Below, one piece after another: positions 16,944-25,191 of a DNA stretch of 64,000 nucleotides. The stretch's first letter is position 1. Each line of letters starts with the position of its first letter. This stretch comes from CAVZYN01 sp963779515 (lineage in GTDB: Bacteria > Pseudomonadota > Alphaproteobacteria > Rhizobiales > Hyphomicrobiaceae): positions 124,001-188,000 of the forward strand of contig CAVZYN010000018.1 in the NCBI GenBank assembly GCA_963779515.1. The letters run 5' to 3'. A program made the position numbers and the translations under genes. The notes below the pieces were generated by a model that was not told where the DNA came from, made no database searches, and saw only the letters and a program-made list of their open reading frames with translations.

Positions 16944-17901
16944 ATGCGCTTCCTTGATGCCGATGCCATCGAGGCGGCTCTGATCGTATCCGGCCCTGGT
17001 CGATGTGATGGCCGATGCGTTTCGCGCCGGCATGATTGCACCGCCGCGTCATCACCATCCAGTCCGCCTTGAGAACCGCCCTGACGCCACCCTCTTGTTG
17101 ATGCCCGCCTGGACGACCAAAGCGCCAGGCTCGCGGTCAGCCGGCCGCTACATGGGCGTCAAGAACGTCACGGTTTTCCCGGATAACGGCGCCAGCGGCT
17201 TGCCAGCCGTGTTCGCGATCTACGTCTTGATGTCCGCCGAAACTGGCCAGACACTAGCCGTCATGGACGCGACACGTCTAACGGTCTGGCGCACCGCTGC
17301 CGCCTCCGCGCTTGCGAGCCGCCTGCTCTCACGTTCCGACGCCAACAGCATGCTGATGGTCGGCGCCGGCGCACTCAGCACCTATCTGGTGCGCGCGCAC
17401 GCTTCCGTCCGCCCCATCCGGGACGTCATGATCTGGAACCGGACACCGGACCGCGCCAAGGCGACCGTTGCTCAACTTGCCCAGCATCGGATCGCAGCAA
17501 CCGTCGTCACCGATCTCGAAGCCGCTGCGCGCCGTGCCGACATCATCTCCACCGCGACCATCTCTAGCGAGCCGTTGATCCAGGGCGCGTGGTTGAAGCC
17601 TGGCACGCACGTCGATCTCGTCGGCGCCTACAAACCGTCGATGCGCGAGGCCGACGACGAGGTCATGCGCCGCGCGCGCATCTTCGTCGACACCGAAACC
17701 GGCGCGTTCGGCGAGGCGGGCGACATTTTGCTTGCTATTCAGAGCGGTGCGATCAAGAAATCGGCCGTGTTGGGTGACCTCTCGGAGCTGACGCGCGGCA
17801 AAATCCAAGGTCGCCGCGGCAATGACGAGATCACGCTCTTCAAGTCGGTCGGCACCTCGATCGAGGATCTGGCGGCGGCCATCGCCGTCTATGAGAAATG
17901 A
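16944..17901 (+). CDS. Ornithine cyclodeaminase / mu-crystallin family protein, frameshifted near 5' end
   Basis: NAD(P)-binding enzyme of the OCD/mu-crystallin family. The main frame from 17005 shows MADAFRAGMIAPPRHHHPVR, LLLMPAWTTKAPGSRSAG, the substrate lysine region GRYMGVKNVTVFP, and a Rossmann motif (MLMVGAGALSTYLVRAHASV). A natural N-terminus (MRFLDADAIEAAL) begins at an ATG at 16944 in a frame that differs by one base; the join falls near 16985-16990. With one extra base removed the sequence reads ...AAL-x-YPALVDVMADAF, as expected. Actual substrate (ornithine, alanine, pyrroline or other) is open. The gene separates lapA from trpF and ends 13 bases before trpF. Confidence 0.82.
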
Positions 17902-17913
17902 TGACGCGCGAGA

Positions 17914-18567
17914 ATGACAGCCAAGGTCAAGATCTGCGGATTGAAGACTGAAGCAACCGTCGCCGCCGCGATCGGCGCCGGCGCGGACTACATTGGCCTC
18001 GTGTTGTTCGCCAAAAGCCCGCGCAACCTCGCGATCGCAGACGCTGCAAGGCTAGGCAGGACGGCGCGCGCCAGCGCGGATGGTCTACGCGTCAAGATCG
18101 TCACATTGCTCGTCGATCCCGACGATGCGCTGTTGGACCATGTGACCGCCGAGATTGCCCCCGACATCCTGCAACTGCACGGGCATGAGAGCATCGCGCG
18201 CACGGCGGCGATTCGCCAGCGCACGAAAACACTCGTGATGAAGGCCATCAGCGTGGCCGCCGCTGCAGACGTCACCGCCGGCCTCGCCTATGCCACCGTC
18301 GCAGATATGCTGTTGTTCGACGCAAAACCGCCGAAAGACGCTGTTCTGCCCGGCGGCAACGGCCTCGCCTTCGATTGGCGGCTGTTGACCGGCCTGAAAG
18401 GCCGCACCGATTACATGCTCGCGGGCGGTCTCACACCGGACAACGTCGCCGCGGCCATCCGGTTGACGGGTGCCGCCGCGGTGGATGTGTCGTCCGGCGT
18501 CGAGTCGTCACCCGGCGTTAAAGACCCGGCACTCATCCGTCGCTTCATCGAGGCGGCAAAGGCATAG
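17914..18567 (+). CDS. trpF: Phosphoribosylanthranilate isomerase
   Basis: Third step of tryptophan synthesis. The 217-residue TIM barrel shows KVKICGLKTEATVAAAIGAG with the catalytic cysteine (KICGLK), YIGLVLFAKSPRN, DILQLHGHES and LAGGLTPDNVAAAI with a final VDVSSGVESSPGVKD, the phosphate-binding end. All key segments are present. It lies 13 bases behind the OCD-like gene and is separated from trpB by a Rieske oxygenase gene. Confidence 0.96.
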   Translation: MTAKVKICGLKTEATVAAAIGAGADYIGLVLFAKSPRNLAIADAARLGRTARASADGLRVKIVTLLVDPDDALLDHVTAEIAPDILQLHGHESIARTAAIRQRTKTLVMKAISVAAAADVTAGLAYATVADMLLFDAKPPKDAVLPGGNGLAFDWRLLTGLKGRTDYMLAGGLTPDNVAAAIRLTGAAAVDVSSGVESSPGVKDPALIRRFIEAAKA

Positions 18568-18638
18568 CCTCGCGCGCTTGATCGTGTTGCGGCAGCGTGG
18601 TGAGCGAGCTAGTTTTCTCTAAATCAGGAGATGTCGGC

Positions 18639-19790
18639 ATGTCGCTCGTTCCATCCGTCGCAGAGCTGCTCGAAAACGTGAGCGCGCCATTCGAGTGTGC
18701 GCGCGCGATGCCGCCGAGTGTCTACACCAGTCCTGAATTTCTCCAGCGCGAGATCAAGGACGTCTTCGCCCGTGAATGGGTCGCCGTCGGTCGCGCCTCC
18801 TCGCTCGCAAAGCCCGGCGACTACCTCACCTACGAACTGGCCGGCCAGCCGATCTTTGTCATCCGAGATGGTTCCGGACATTTGCGCGCCATGTCGAACG
18901 TGTGCCTGCACCGCATGTCGACGCTGCTCGAAGGCACCGGCAACAAGCGCTCAATCGTCTGCCCCTATCACGCCTGGACCTATAACCTCGACGGCACGCT
19001 GCGGGCCGCCCCCGCCATGACGCAGAACGAGAGTTTCTGCCCCGAGCATTACAAGCTGCCGGAGGTGCGCTGCGAGGAGTGGCTCGGCTGGATCATGGTG
19101 ACGCTCAATCGCGAGGCGCCCCCCGTTGCGGCGCAGCTTGCCGGTGTTCAAGCGCTGATCGACGACTTTGGCATGGAAAAGTACATCGAGACCTTCCGCG
19201 AAACCCACGTCTGGGACACCAACTGGAAGATCCTGGCCGAGAATTTCATGGAGAGCTACCACCTGCCGGTCTGCCACGCCGGCACCATCGGCGGCCTCTC
19301 GAAGCTCGAGGAGATGGTGTGCCCGCCTGGGCTCGCGGCATTCAACTATCACACCATCCTGAAGGACGGTACGCTCAAGATCGCGCTGGCCCATCCTAGC
19401 AACACGCGCATGCAGGGCGATCGCCGCCGCACCACGTTTCTGCTGGCGGTCTATCCAAGCCTGTTGATCACGCTGACGCCGGGCTACTTCTGGTATTTGT
19501 CGCTGCATCCCCATGGCGTCGGACAAGTGCACATGATCTTCGGCGGCGGCATGTCGCCGGACTTCGTGCATTCGCCGGAAGCGCAGCAGCATTTCGCGCA
19601 GTTGAAAACCCTGCTCGACAAGGTCAACGTCGAAGACCGCGGGTGCACCGAGAAGGTGTACCGGGGTGTCCTGGCCAATGTGGCGCGTGCGGGGCACTTG
19701 AGCCATCTCGAGCGGCCAAATTACGATTTCGCGCAGTATCTCGCCGACAAGATCGGCGGTTTCCAGCGCGTGCTGCCGGACAAAGCGTAA
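18639..19790 (+). CDS. Rieske non-haem iron ring-hydroxylating oxygenase, large subunit
   Basis: A 383-residue oxygenase. The Rieske [2Fe-2S] ligands are seen as CLH (residues 89-91) and CPYH (108-111). The mononuclear iron site follows as ENFMESYHLPVCHAGT with two histidines near 208 and 213. Such enzymes add oxygen to aromatic rings, quaternary amines or similar, with electrons from a reductase that is not encoded nearby. The ATG at 18639 has an AGGAG eight bases ahead; the start at 18597 is weaker. Its place between trpF and trpB is unusual and suggests insertion. The substrate cannot be told. Confidence 0.88.
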   Translation: MSLVPSVAELLENVSAPFECARAMPPSVYTSPEFLQREIKDVFAREWVAVGRASSLAKPGDYLTYELAGQPIFVIRDGSGHLRAMSNVCLHRMSTLLEGTGNKRSIVCPYHAWTYNLDGTLRAAPAMTQNESFCPEHYKLPEVRCEEWLGWIMVTLNREAPPVAAQLAGVQALIDDFGMEKYIETFRETHVWDTNWKILAENFMESYHLPVCHAGTIGGLSKLEEMVCPPGLAAFNYHTILKDGTLKIALAHPSNTRMQGDRRRTTFLLAVYPSLLITLTPGYFWYLSLHPHGVGQVHMIFGGGMSPDFVHSPEAQQHFAQLKTLLDKVNVEDRGCTEKVYRGVLANVARAGHLSHLERPNYDFAQYLADKIGGFQRVLPDKA

Positions 19791-19894
19791 GCGACGGCCG
19801 CAAGCGCGGCTGTGTGATCGCGCGAAGAGGCGTGCGACGCAGGGCTTGATCTGCTATAGGCGCCCTACAAACCGGCACTCCCAAGGACGACGTC

Positions 19895-21136
19895 ATGGCG
19901 ACCAAGGACACCAAGGCCAACGAGCCGAAACTCAACAGTTACCGCAGCGGCCCTAATGAGGAGGGCTACTTCGGACTGTTCGGGGGGCGCTTTGTCGCCG
20001 AAACGCTAATGCCGTTGATCCTCGAATTGGAAAAGGCCTACGACGCGGCCAAGGCCGATCCAGAATTCGCCAAGGCCGTCACGTTCCTGAATACGCACTA
20101 TGCGGGTCGGCCATCGCCACTCTATCATGCCGATCGCATGACCGATGAACTCGGTGGTGCCAAAATCTACTTCAAGCGCGACGAGCTCAATCACACCGGC
20201 TCGCACAAGATCAACAACTGCCTCGGCCAGATACTTCTTGCGCGGCGGATGGGAAAGACGCGCATCATCGCCGAGACTGGCGCCGGCCAGCACGGCGTGG
20301 CAGTAGCGACAGTGTGTGCCAAATTCGACATGCCGTGCGAAGTCTACATGGGCGCGACCGACGTTGAGCGGCAGTCGCCGAATGTCGCGCGCATGATACT
20401 TCTAGGCGCCAAACTCAATCCCGTGACCTCCGGCGCCGGCACGCTGAAGGACGCCATGAACGAGGCGCTGCGCGACTGGGTCACCAACGTGCGCGACACC
20501 TATTACATCATCGGCACGGCAGCGGGTCCGCACCCCTATCCCGCCATGGTCCGCGACTTCCAGTCGGTCATCGGCAAGGAAACGCGTGAGCAGATGATGG
20601 CGGCGGAAGGCCGCCTGCCCGATACGCTCATCGCCTGCATCGGCGGCGGCTCCAACGCCATCGGCCTGTTTCATCCGTTCCTCGACGATAAGGACGTCGC
20701 GATCTACGGCGTCGAAGCCGGCGGCCACGGCCTCGATGTGCCGAACGGGCATGCCGCGTCCATGACGGGCGGTAAGCCGGGTGTGCTGCACGGCAATCGC
20801 ACCTATCTCTTGCAGGACGACGACGGCCAGATCCTCGAAGGTCATTCGATCTCGGCCGGTCTCGACTATCCCGGCGTCGGCCCCGAGCATTCGTGGCTGA
20901 AGGATTCCGGCCGCGTGAAATACGTCGCGATCACCGACAAGGAAGCGCTCGAAGCGCTGCAGTTCTGCACCAAGCTCGAAGGCATCATCCCGGCGCTCGA
21001 GCCGTCGCATGCGCTCGCCTACGTCATGAAGCTCGCGCCGACGCTGCCGAAAGACAATTTGCTGGTGATGAACCTCTGCGGCCGCGGCGACAAGGACCTC
21101 TTCACCGTCGCCAAAGCGCTGGGGATGAAGATCTAA
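19895..21136 (+). CDS. trpB: Tryptophan synthase beta subunit
   Basis: Joins indole and serine to tryptophan using PLP. The 413-residue protein has GYFGLFGGRFVAETLMPLI, the PLP lysine in LNHTGSHKINNCLGQ, ETGAGQHGVAVATVCA, CIGGGSNAIGLFHPFLDD (phosphate site) and GLDYPGVGPEHSWL. Nothing is missing. The partner trpA lies 7.5 kb downstream, separated by a set of unrelated genes on the other strand, while in relatives the two are usually adjacent. Confidence 0.97.
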   Translation: MATKDTKANEPKLNSYRSGPNEEGYFGLFGGRFVAETLMPLILELEKAYDAAKADPEFAKAVTFLNTHYAGRPSPLYHADRMTDELGGAKIYFKRDELNHTGSHKINNCLGQILLARRMGKTRIIAETGAGQHGVAVATVCAKFDMPCEVYMGATDVERQSPNVARMILLGAKLNPVTSGAGTLKDAMNEALRDWVTNVRDTYYIIGTAAGPHPYPAMVRDFQSVIGKETREQMMAAEGRLPDTLIACIGGGSNAIGLFHPFLDDKDVAIYGVEAGGHGLDVPNGHAASMTGGKPGVLHGNRTYLLQDDDGQILEGHSISAGLDYPGVGPEHSWLKDSGRVKYVAITDKEALEALQFCTKLEGIIPALEPSHALAYVMKLAPTLPKDNLLVMNLCGRGDKDLFTVAKALGMKI

Positions 21137-21146
21137 CGCGCTGGGT

Positions 21147-22220
21147 TCATGATGCGGTCACCGTGGGCGGCTGTTCGAGGCCGCCCGCGTAAGCCTTCAG
21201 CACATCGATCCGCGCCGCCATGGCCGGATGCGTGTCGAAAAGCCCTGTGATGCGATTCTTCACGGGACTTTCGATGAAGAACGCTTCCATGCGCGACGGC
21301 ACCTCGAAAACCGCGTTCGCCTCGATCTTGCGCAGCGCCGAAATCATCGCGTCGGGGTTTTTGGTCAGCTCCACAGCACCTGCATCCGCCAGGTATTCCC
21401 GCGAGCGCGACAGCGCAAACCGGATCAGTGTCGAGACGCCCCACGTAATGATCATGATCACGATCGCGATGATGATCGCGACGAGTACGGCACCGCCGCT
21501 TCCCCCGCCGCCCTCACGCTTGCTACTGCTGCCGCTGGAGCCCGAACTCGATGTGCGCCAACCGCTGTCGTCGTCGCTTGTCCGGTCACGGCGATGCCGC
21601 GGCGAAGCGCCGTACGGAAAATCCCACCGCCGGAACGCGAGGTCGCCGAGAAAGCCGAACATGCCGGCAAAGATGATCGCGACCACCATCAGCTGCGCAT
21701 CCTTGTTACGGATATGCGTGAGTTCGTGTGCGAGAACAGCTTCCAATTCTTGATCATTGAGCTTCTCGATCAATCCGCGCGTGACGGCGACGACATAGTC
21801 GCCCTCCTTGAGGCCCGCGGCATAGGCATTGAGCGCGGGGGTCTCGATGATCTGCAGCGCGGGCATCGCAATGCCCCGCGATATGCAGAGGTTTTCAAGC
21901 GCATTGTAGAGCTTCGGCTCAGTCTGGCGCTTGGCGTCGACCGCGCCGGTCGCGCGCGCGACCATGCCCCGATGGCCGACCCAGGCGATGCCGAACCAGA
22001 TCGCCGCCATCACCATGCCGGCGGGCCACGACAACTTGTAGCCGCGCCATGCTTCATCGAGAATGCCCGCGACAGTTCCTCCGCTGCCGAAGAACGCATG
22101 CAGGATGATCAGAACCGAATAGATCAGCGCCTGCAGCAGCACGACGAACCCAGCCAGCAGAATGGCCGAGCGGATACGATTGGAGCGGATGTGGCCGTAG
22201 AGACCATAGGCGGGCAGCAT
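21147..22220 (-). CDS. M48 family (HtpX-like) membrane metalloprotease
   Basis: A 357-residue zinc protease. Two N-terminal membrane segments (AILLAGFVVLLQALIYSVLI and GMVMAAIWFGIAWVG) are followed by the HEXXH zinc motif in LEAVLAHELTHIRNKD and the third ligand region SREYLADAGAVELT. A Ser/Gly-rich insert (SGWRTSSSGSSGSSS) lies before a further membrane pair. This layout fits the M48B group that works with LemA, whose gene lies just upstream (38 bases). Likely role is quality control of envelope proteins. Confidence 0.88.
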   Translation of the reverse strand: MLPAYGLYGHIRSNRIRSAILLAGFVVLLQALIYSVLIILHAFFGSGGTVAGILDEAWRGYKLSWPAGMVMAAIWFGIAWVGHRGMVARATGAVDAKRQTEPKLYNALENLCISRGIAMPALQIIETPALNAYAAGLKEGDYVVAVTRGLIEKLNDQELEAVLAHELTHIRNKDAQLMVVAIIFAGMFGFLGDLAFRRWDFPYGASPRHRRDRTSDDDSGWRTSSSGSSGSSSKREGGGGSGGAVLVAIIIAIVIMIITWGVSTLIRFALSRSREYLADAGAVELTKNPDAMISALRKIEANAVFEVPSRMEAFFIESPVKNRITGLFDTHPAMAARIDVLKAYAGGLEQPPTVTAS

Positions 22221-22258
22221 GGATCACCACCGCGAACAAACGCGAAGCTTCGCAGGTG

Positions 22259-22825
22259 TCAGAATTTCACGGCCGGCGCGGTCTTGGCGGCCGCCCGCTC
22301 GCCCTCATCGAGATTGAAGAACTCCTGCGTGCCAAAGCCGAACGGGCCGGCGACCACCACAGCCGGGAAGCTCTCGCGCGTCGCGTTATACTCTGACGCC
22401 GCATTGTTGAAGAACCGGCGCGACGCTGCGATCTTGTTCTCGACGTCAGACAGCTCGGCTTGCAGTTGCTGAAAATTGTTGCTGGCCTTCAGATCGGGAT
22501 AGGCCTCGGCGACGACCATCAATTGCCGGATCGCGCCCGACAGTTGATTTTCCGCTGCCGCCTGAGCGGCGGGGCCGTGCGCGCCGGCTGCCGCGTTTCG
22601 CCACTTGATGACGTTCTCAAGCGTGTCTTTCTCGTGCTTGGCATAGCCCTTCACGGTCTCGACGAGATTGGGCACCAGATCCTGCCGCTGCTTCAGCTGC
22701 ACATCGATGTCGGCGAAAGCCTGCTTGCAGCGCTGGCGCAGTCCGACGAGGCCGTTGTAGGTCATCATCAGCCAGAGTCCGAGAACACCGATAATTCCGA
22801 GAACAATCCAGAGTGTCGTGCTCAT
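22259..22825 (-). CDS. lemA: LemA family protein
   Basis: A 188-residue protein with one N-terminal membrane helix (TTLWIVLGIIGVLGLWLMMT) followed by the LemA signature YNGLVGLRQRCKQAFADIDV and QLKQRQDLVPNLVETVKGYA, a helical bundle and the NNFQQLQAELSDVENKIAAS segment. LemA proteins are often encoded with M48 proteases or TPM-domain proteins, as here. Molecular function is not settled. Transcribed ahead of the protease gene, likely one transcript. Confidence 0.92.
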   Translation of the reverse strand: MSTTLWIVLGIIGVLGLWLMMTYNGLVGLRQRCKQAFADIDVQLKQRQDLVPNLVETVKGYAKHEKDTLENVIKWRNAAAGAHGPAAQAAAENQLSGAIRQLMVVAEAYPDLKASNNFQQLQAELSDVENKIAASRRFFNNAASEYNATRESFPAVVVAGPFGFGTQEFFNLDEGERAAAKTAPAVKF

Positions 22826-22953
22826 GCGTCTCTCCCGTTCTTGGCGCCCGAAGTGTTGATCGCGGCACCCGGACAGTATTTACGACTGCTGGGAGCAAAT
22901 CCAACGCAAACGCGGCGGAACGCGCAAAAAAGGCTGAGGCGGCTCGGTCCAGG

Positions 22954-23736
22954 CTATGCGGCGGGCCTGCTGGTCGAGAGGGCGGCACCGAAGGCTTGGA
23001 ACAGCGCGCGGTTTACAGGATTGCGCTGCGGATCGTACTCCGCGTGCCACTGGACGCCGAGCGCAAAGCCTGGCGCATCGGAGATACGAATCGCCTCGAT
23101 CGTGCCGTCGTCCGCCACGCCCTCGACGACGACGCGATCGCCGCGCTCGAGGATGCCCTGGCCATGCAGGGAATTGACGCGGATCGTTTCGGTGCCGAGC
23201 AGTGTGGCGAAGGCGCCGCCCGGAATCAGCCGGACGTCATGCCGGTCCGCAAACACGACTTCGGGATCGGGATGAATTTCGCCGGTCTCCAATCGTGGCA
23301 TCCGATGGTTCATGCGTCCTGGCAGTTCGCGGATCTCCGGATGCAATGAGCCACCAAACGCAACGTTCATCTCCTGAAAGCCACGGCAGACACCGAAAAG
23401 CGGCACGCCACGCGCAACGCAGGCCTCGACCAACGCCAGCGCCAACGTATCGCGCCGTTCGTCATAGGGCTCGTGTTTGGCATCTGGCGGCGTCCGAAAA
23501 CGGTTGGGATGAACATTCGCCCGCGCGCCGGTCAGCAGCACGCCATCGACAATGTCCAGCAGCGCGCCGACATCTGTGACGTCGGGCATGCCTGGAAACA
23601 TGACCGGGAGCGCGCCGGAAACCTCTGCGATCGCGCGAAAATTCCGCTCGCCCGCCATCTGCACCGCAAAGCGGCTCTCGATGACGTGGGCGTTCCCGAT
23701 GATACCGACCACAGGTCTTTTCATGCGACGGCTCAC
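22954..23736 (-). CDS. Class I glutamine amidotransferase (peptidase C26 / PuuD type)
   Basis: A 260-residue gamma-glutamyl hydrolase-like enzyme. The nucleophile cysteine sits in PLFGVCRGFQEMNVAFGG and the catalytic His-x-Glu in FALGVQWHAEYDPQ; DGVLLTGARANVHPNRF is the usual early segment. Family members hydrolyse gamma-glutamyl-GABA or related compounds in polyamine or purine-linked pathways. The start may be the GTG at 23736, which overlaps the upstream gene by four bases, or the ATG at 23724. It is coupled to the PatB-like gene. Confidence 0.85.
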   Translation of the reverse strand: MSRRMKRPVVGIIGNAHVIESRFAVQMAGERNFRAIAEVSGALPVMFPGMPDVTDVGALLDIVDGVLLTGARANVHPNRFRTPPDAKHEPYDERRDTLALALVEACVARGVPLFGVCRGFQEMNVAFGGSLHPEIRELPGRMNHRMPRLETGEIHPDPEVVFADRHDVRLIPGGAFATLLGTETIRVNSLHGQGILERGDRVVVEGVADDGTIEAIRISDAPGFALGVQWHAEYDPQRNPVNRALFQAFGAALSTSRPAA

Positions 23737-24920
23737 TTCCCGGTTCTGAGATCCCGAAATGCCTCGTCAAGCCGCCCGAGCGCCTCGTCGAGGATCGGGC
23801 GCGGCGTTGCGACGTTGAATCGCAACCACGTCTCGCCGCCTGGTCCGAATTGTTCGCCGGGACTGGCGAAGATCCGCGCCCGGGTCTTGACGCGGGCAGC
23901 GACCTCCGCCGCCGGCAGCCCGGTACGCGAAAAATCGACCCAGGCAAGGTAGGTGGAGGCAAGCCGCATCGGGCGCGCGCCGGGTATCGCGGCCTGGATC
24001 CGCGCATCGAAATGATCGCGGTTCTTGGCGAGGTAAGGCAACAGAGCGTTGAGCCATGCGTCTCCGGTGCGCCAACCAGCCTCCGTCGCGATCATGCCGA
24101 AGCTGTTGTAGGAGGCGAGGCCGCTCGCCGCGATCCGCGCATCGAGCCGCCGCTTCAGCGCGGGATTGGTCGTGACGCAGGCGCCGACGTGCGCGCCGGC
24201 GAGATTGAACGTTTTGGTCGCGGCGACGCACGTGATCAGCCGATCCGCGACCTCGGGCGCCGCGGTCAGCGTCGGCACATGCTTGGCGCCATCGAACACC
24301 AGGTCGCAATGGATCTCATCGGACACCAGGATCAAATCGTGTTCGATGCAAAAATGTGCGAGTGCGCGGATCTCATTTGCCGACCAGACGGTGCCGCCCG
24401 GATTGTGCGGGCTGCAGAAGAACACGACCTTGGTGCGCGGCGTCAGCTTGGCGCGCAACGCGTCGAGATCCATCGCATAGCGGCCGTTGCTCTCGACCAG
24501 ATTGGCATCGAGGATGCGCCGGTCATTAGCCAGAATGATTTTGCGAAACGCGTGATAAGCCGGCGGGAACACGACGACCTCGTCGTCTGGTGCGGTGACC
24601 GCTTGCAGAATGAGGCCGAGCCCAGAGACGATGCCGGGAGTTTGGCTGACGGAGCCGGGATCGAGTTTCAAGTCATGCCGCCGCGCCATCCAATCGACCA
24701 GGGCCGCGGCCCACGTGCCGGTGTCGGCGTAGTAGCCATGGGTTGCGCGATTGACTTCTTCGGAGAGCGCTTGGGTCACGCCGGGAGGAGCCGCGAAATC
24801 CATATCCGCGACCCACATCGGCAGCGCGTCGGGCGCATCGATCCCCGACAGCCGCGCAATCATGTCCCATTTCGTCGCGTGCGTACCGCGTCGCTCAATA
24901 ACGCGATTGAAATCGAACAT
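23733..24920 (-). CDS. patB: PatB/MalY-type aminotransferase (cystathionine beta-lyase like)
   Basis: A 395-residue fold-type I PLP enzyme. It shows LPMWVADMDFAAPPGVTQAL (a hallmark of the MalY/PatB group), HGYYADTG, SPHNPGGTVW, LILVSDEIHCDLVF and the PLP lysine in VAATKTFNLAG. The C-terminal GGETWLRFNVATPR carries the carboxylate-binding arginine. The enzyme probably splits C-S bonds in cystathionine or related amino acids. It overlaps the amidotransferase gene by four bases. Confidence 0.88.
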   Translation of the reverse strand: MFDFNRVIERRGTHATKWDMIARLSGIDAPDALPMWVADMDFAAPPGVTQALSEEVNRATHGYYADTGTWAAALVDWMARRHDLKLDPGSVSQTPGIVSGLGLILQAVTAPDDEVVVFPPAYHAFRKIILANDRRILDANLVESNGRYAMDLDALRAKLTPRTKVVFFCSPHNPGGTVWSANEIRALAHFCIEHDLILVSDEIHCDLVFDGAKHVPTLTAAPEVADRLITCVAATKTFNLAGAHVGACVTTNPALKRRLDARIAASGLASYNSFGMIATEAGWRTGDAWLNALLPYLAKNRDHFDARIQAAIPGARPMRLASTYLAWVDFSRTGLPAAEVAARVKTRARIFASPGEQFGPGGETWLRFNVATPRPILDEALGRLDEAFRDLRTGK

Positions 24921-25191
24921 CCGATTCGGCTCCTGGACGGCAAATCAGCGCTTACTCATTCATGAGGGGCCCAGCACGGCTGGTCAAGGAATGGTGCCAA
25001 AGATTTACGTTCAAGGAACAGGGGTGACTATAGGGCGTAAGCGCGAGCGATAGTTTTGCCCACATCAATGGCGCCCTACCGATCCAGCCAAGATCAACAG
25101 CCCACACCATAGTCCCGTCGAGGGCAGGCGAACAACCACGCCGGGCGCCATGAAGGCACCCGGCGTGTGGTGTTGCAAGCAAGCACTAAAC
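24921..25191. other. Intergenic region with a terminator-like hairpin
   Basis: No gene is seen in these 271 bases between two minus-strand genes. About 25135-25171 is a strong inverted repeat (arms around CACGCCGGG and CCCGGCGTG with a short loop over GCCATGAAGGC). It begins about 20 bases beyond the stop of the caspase-fold gene, in the right place to end its transcript, but it has few T's after the stem in that direction. Confidence 0.5.
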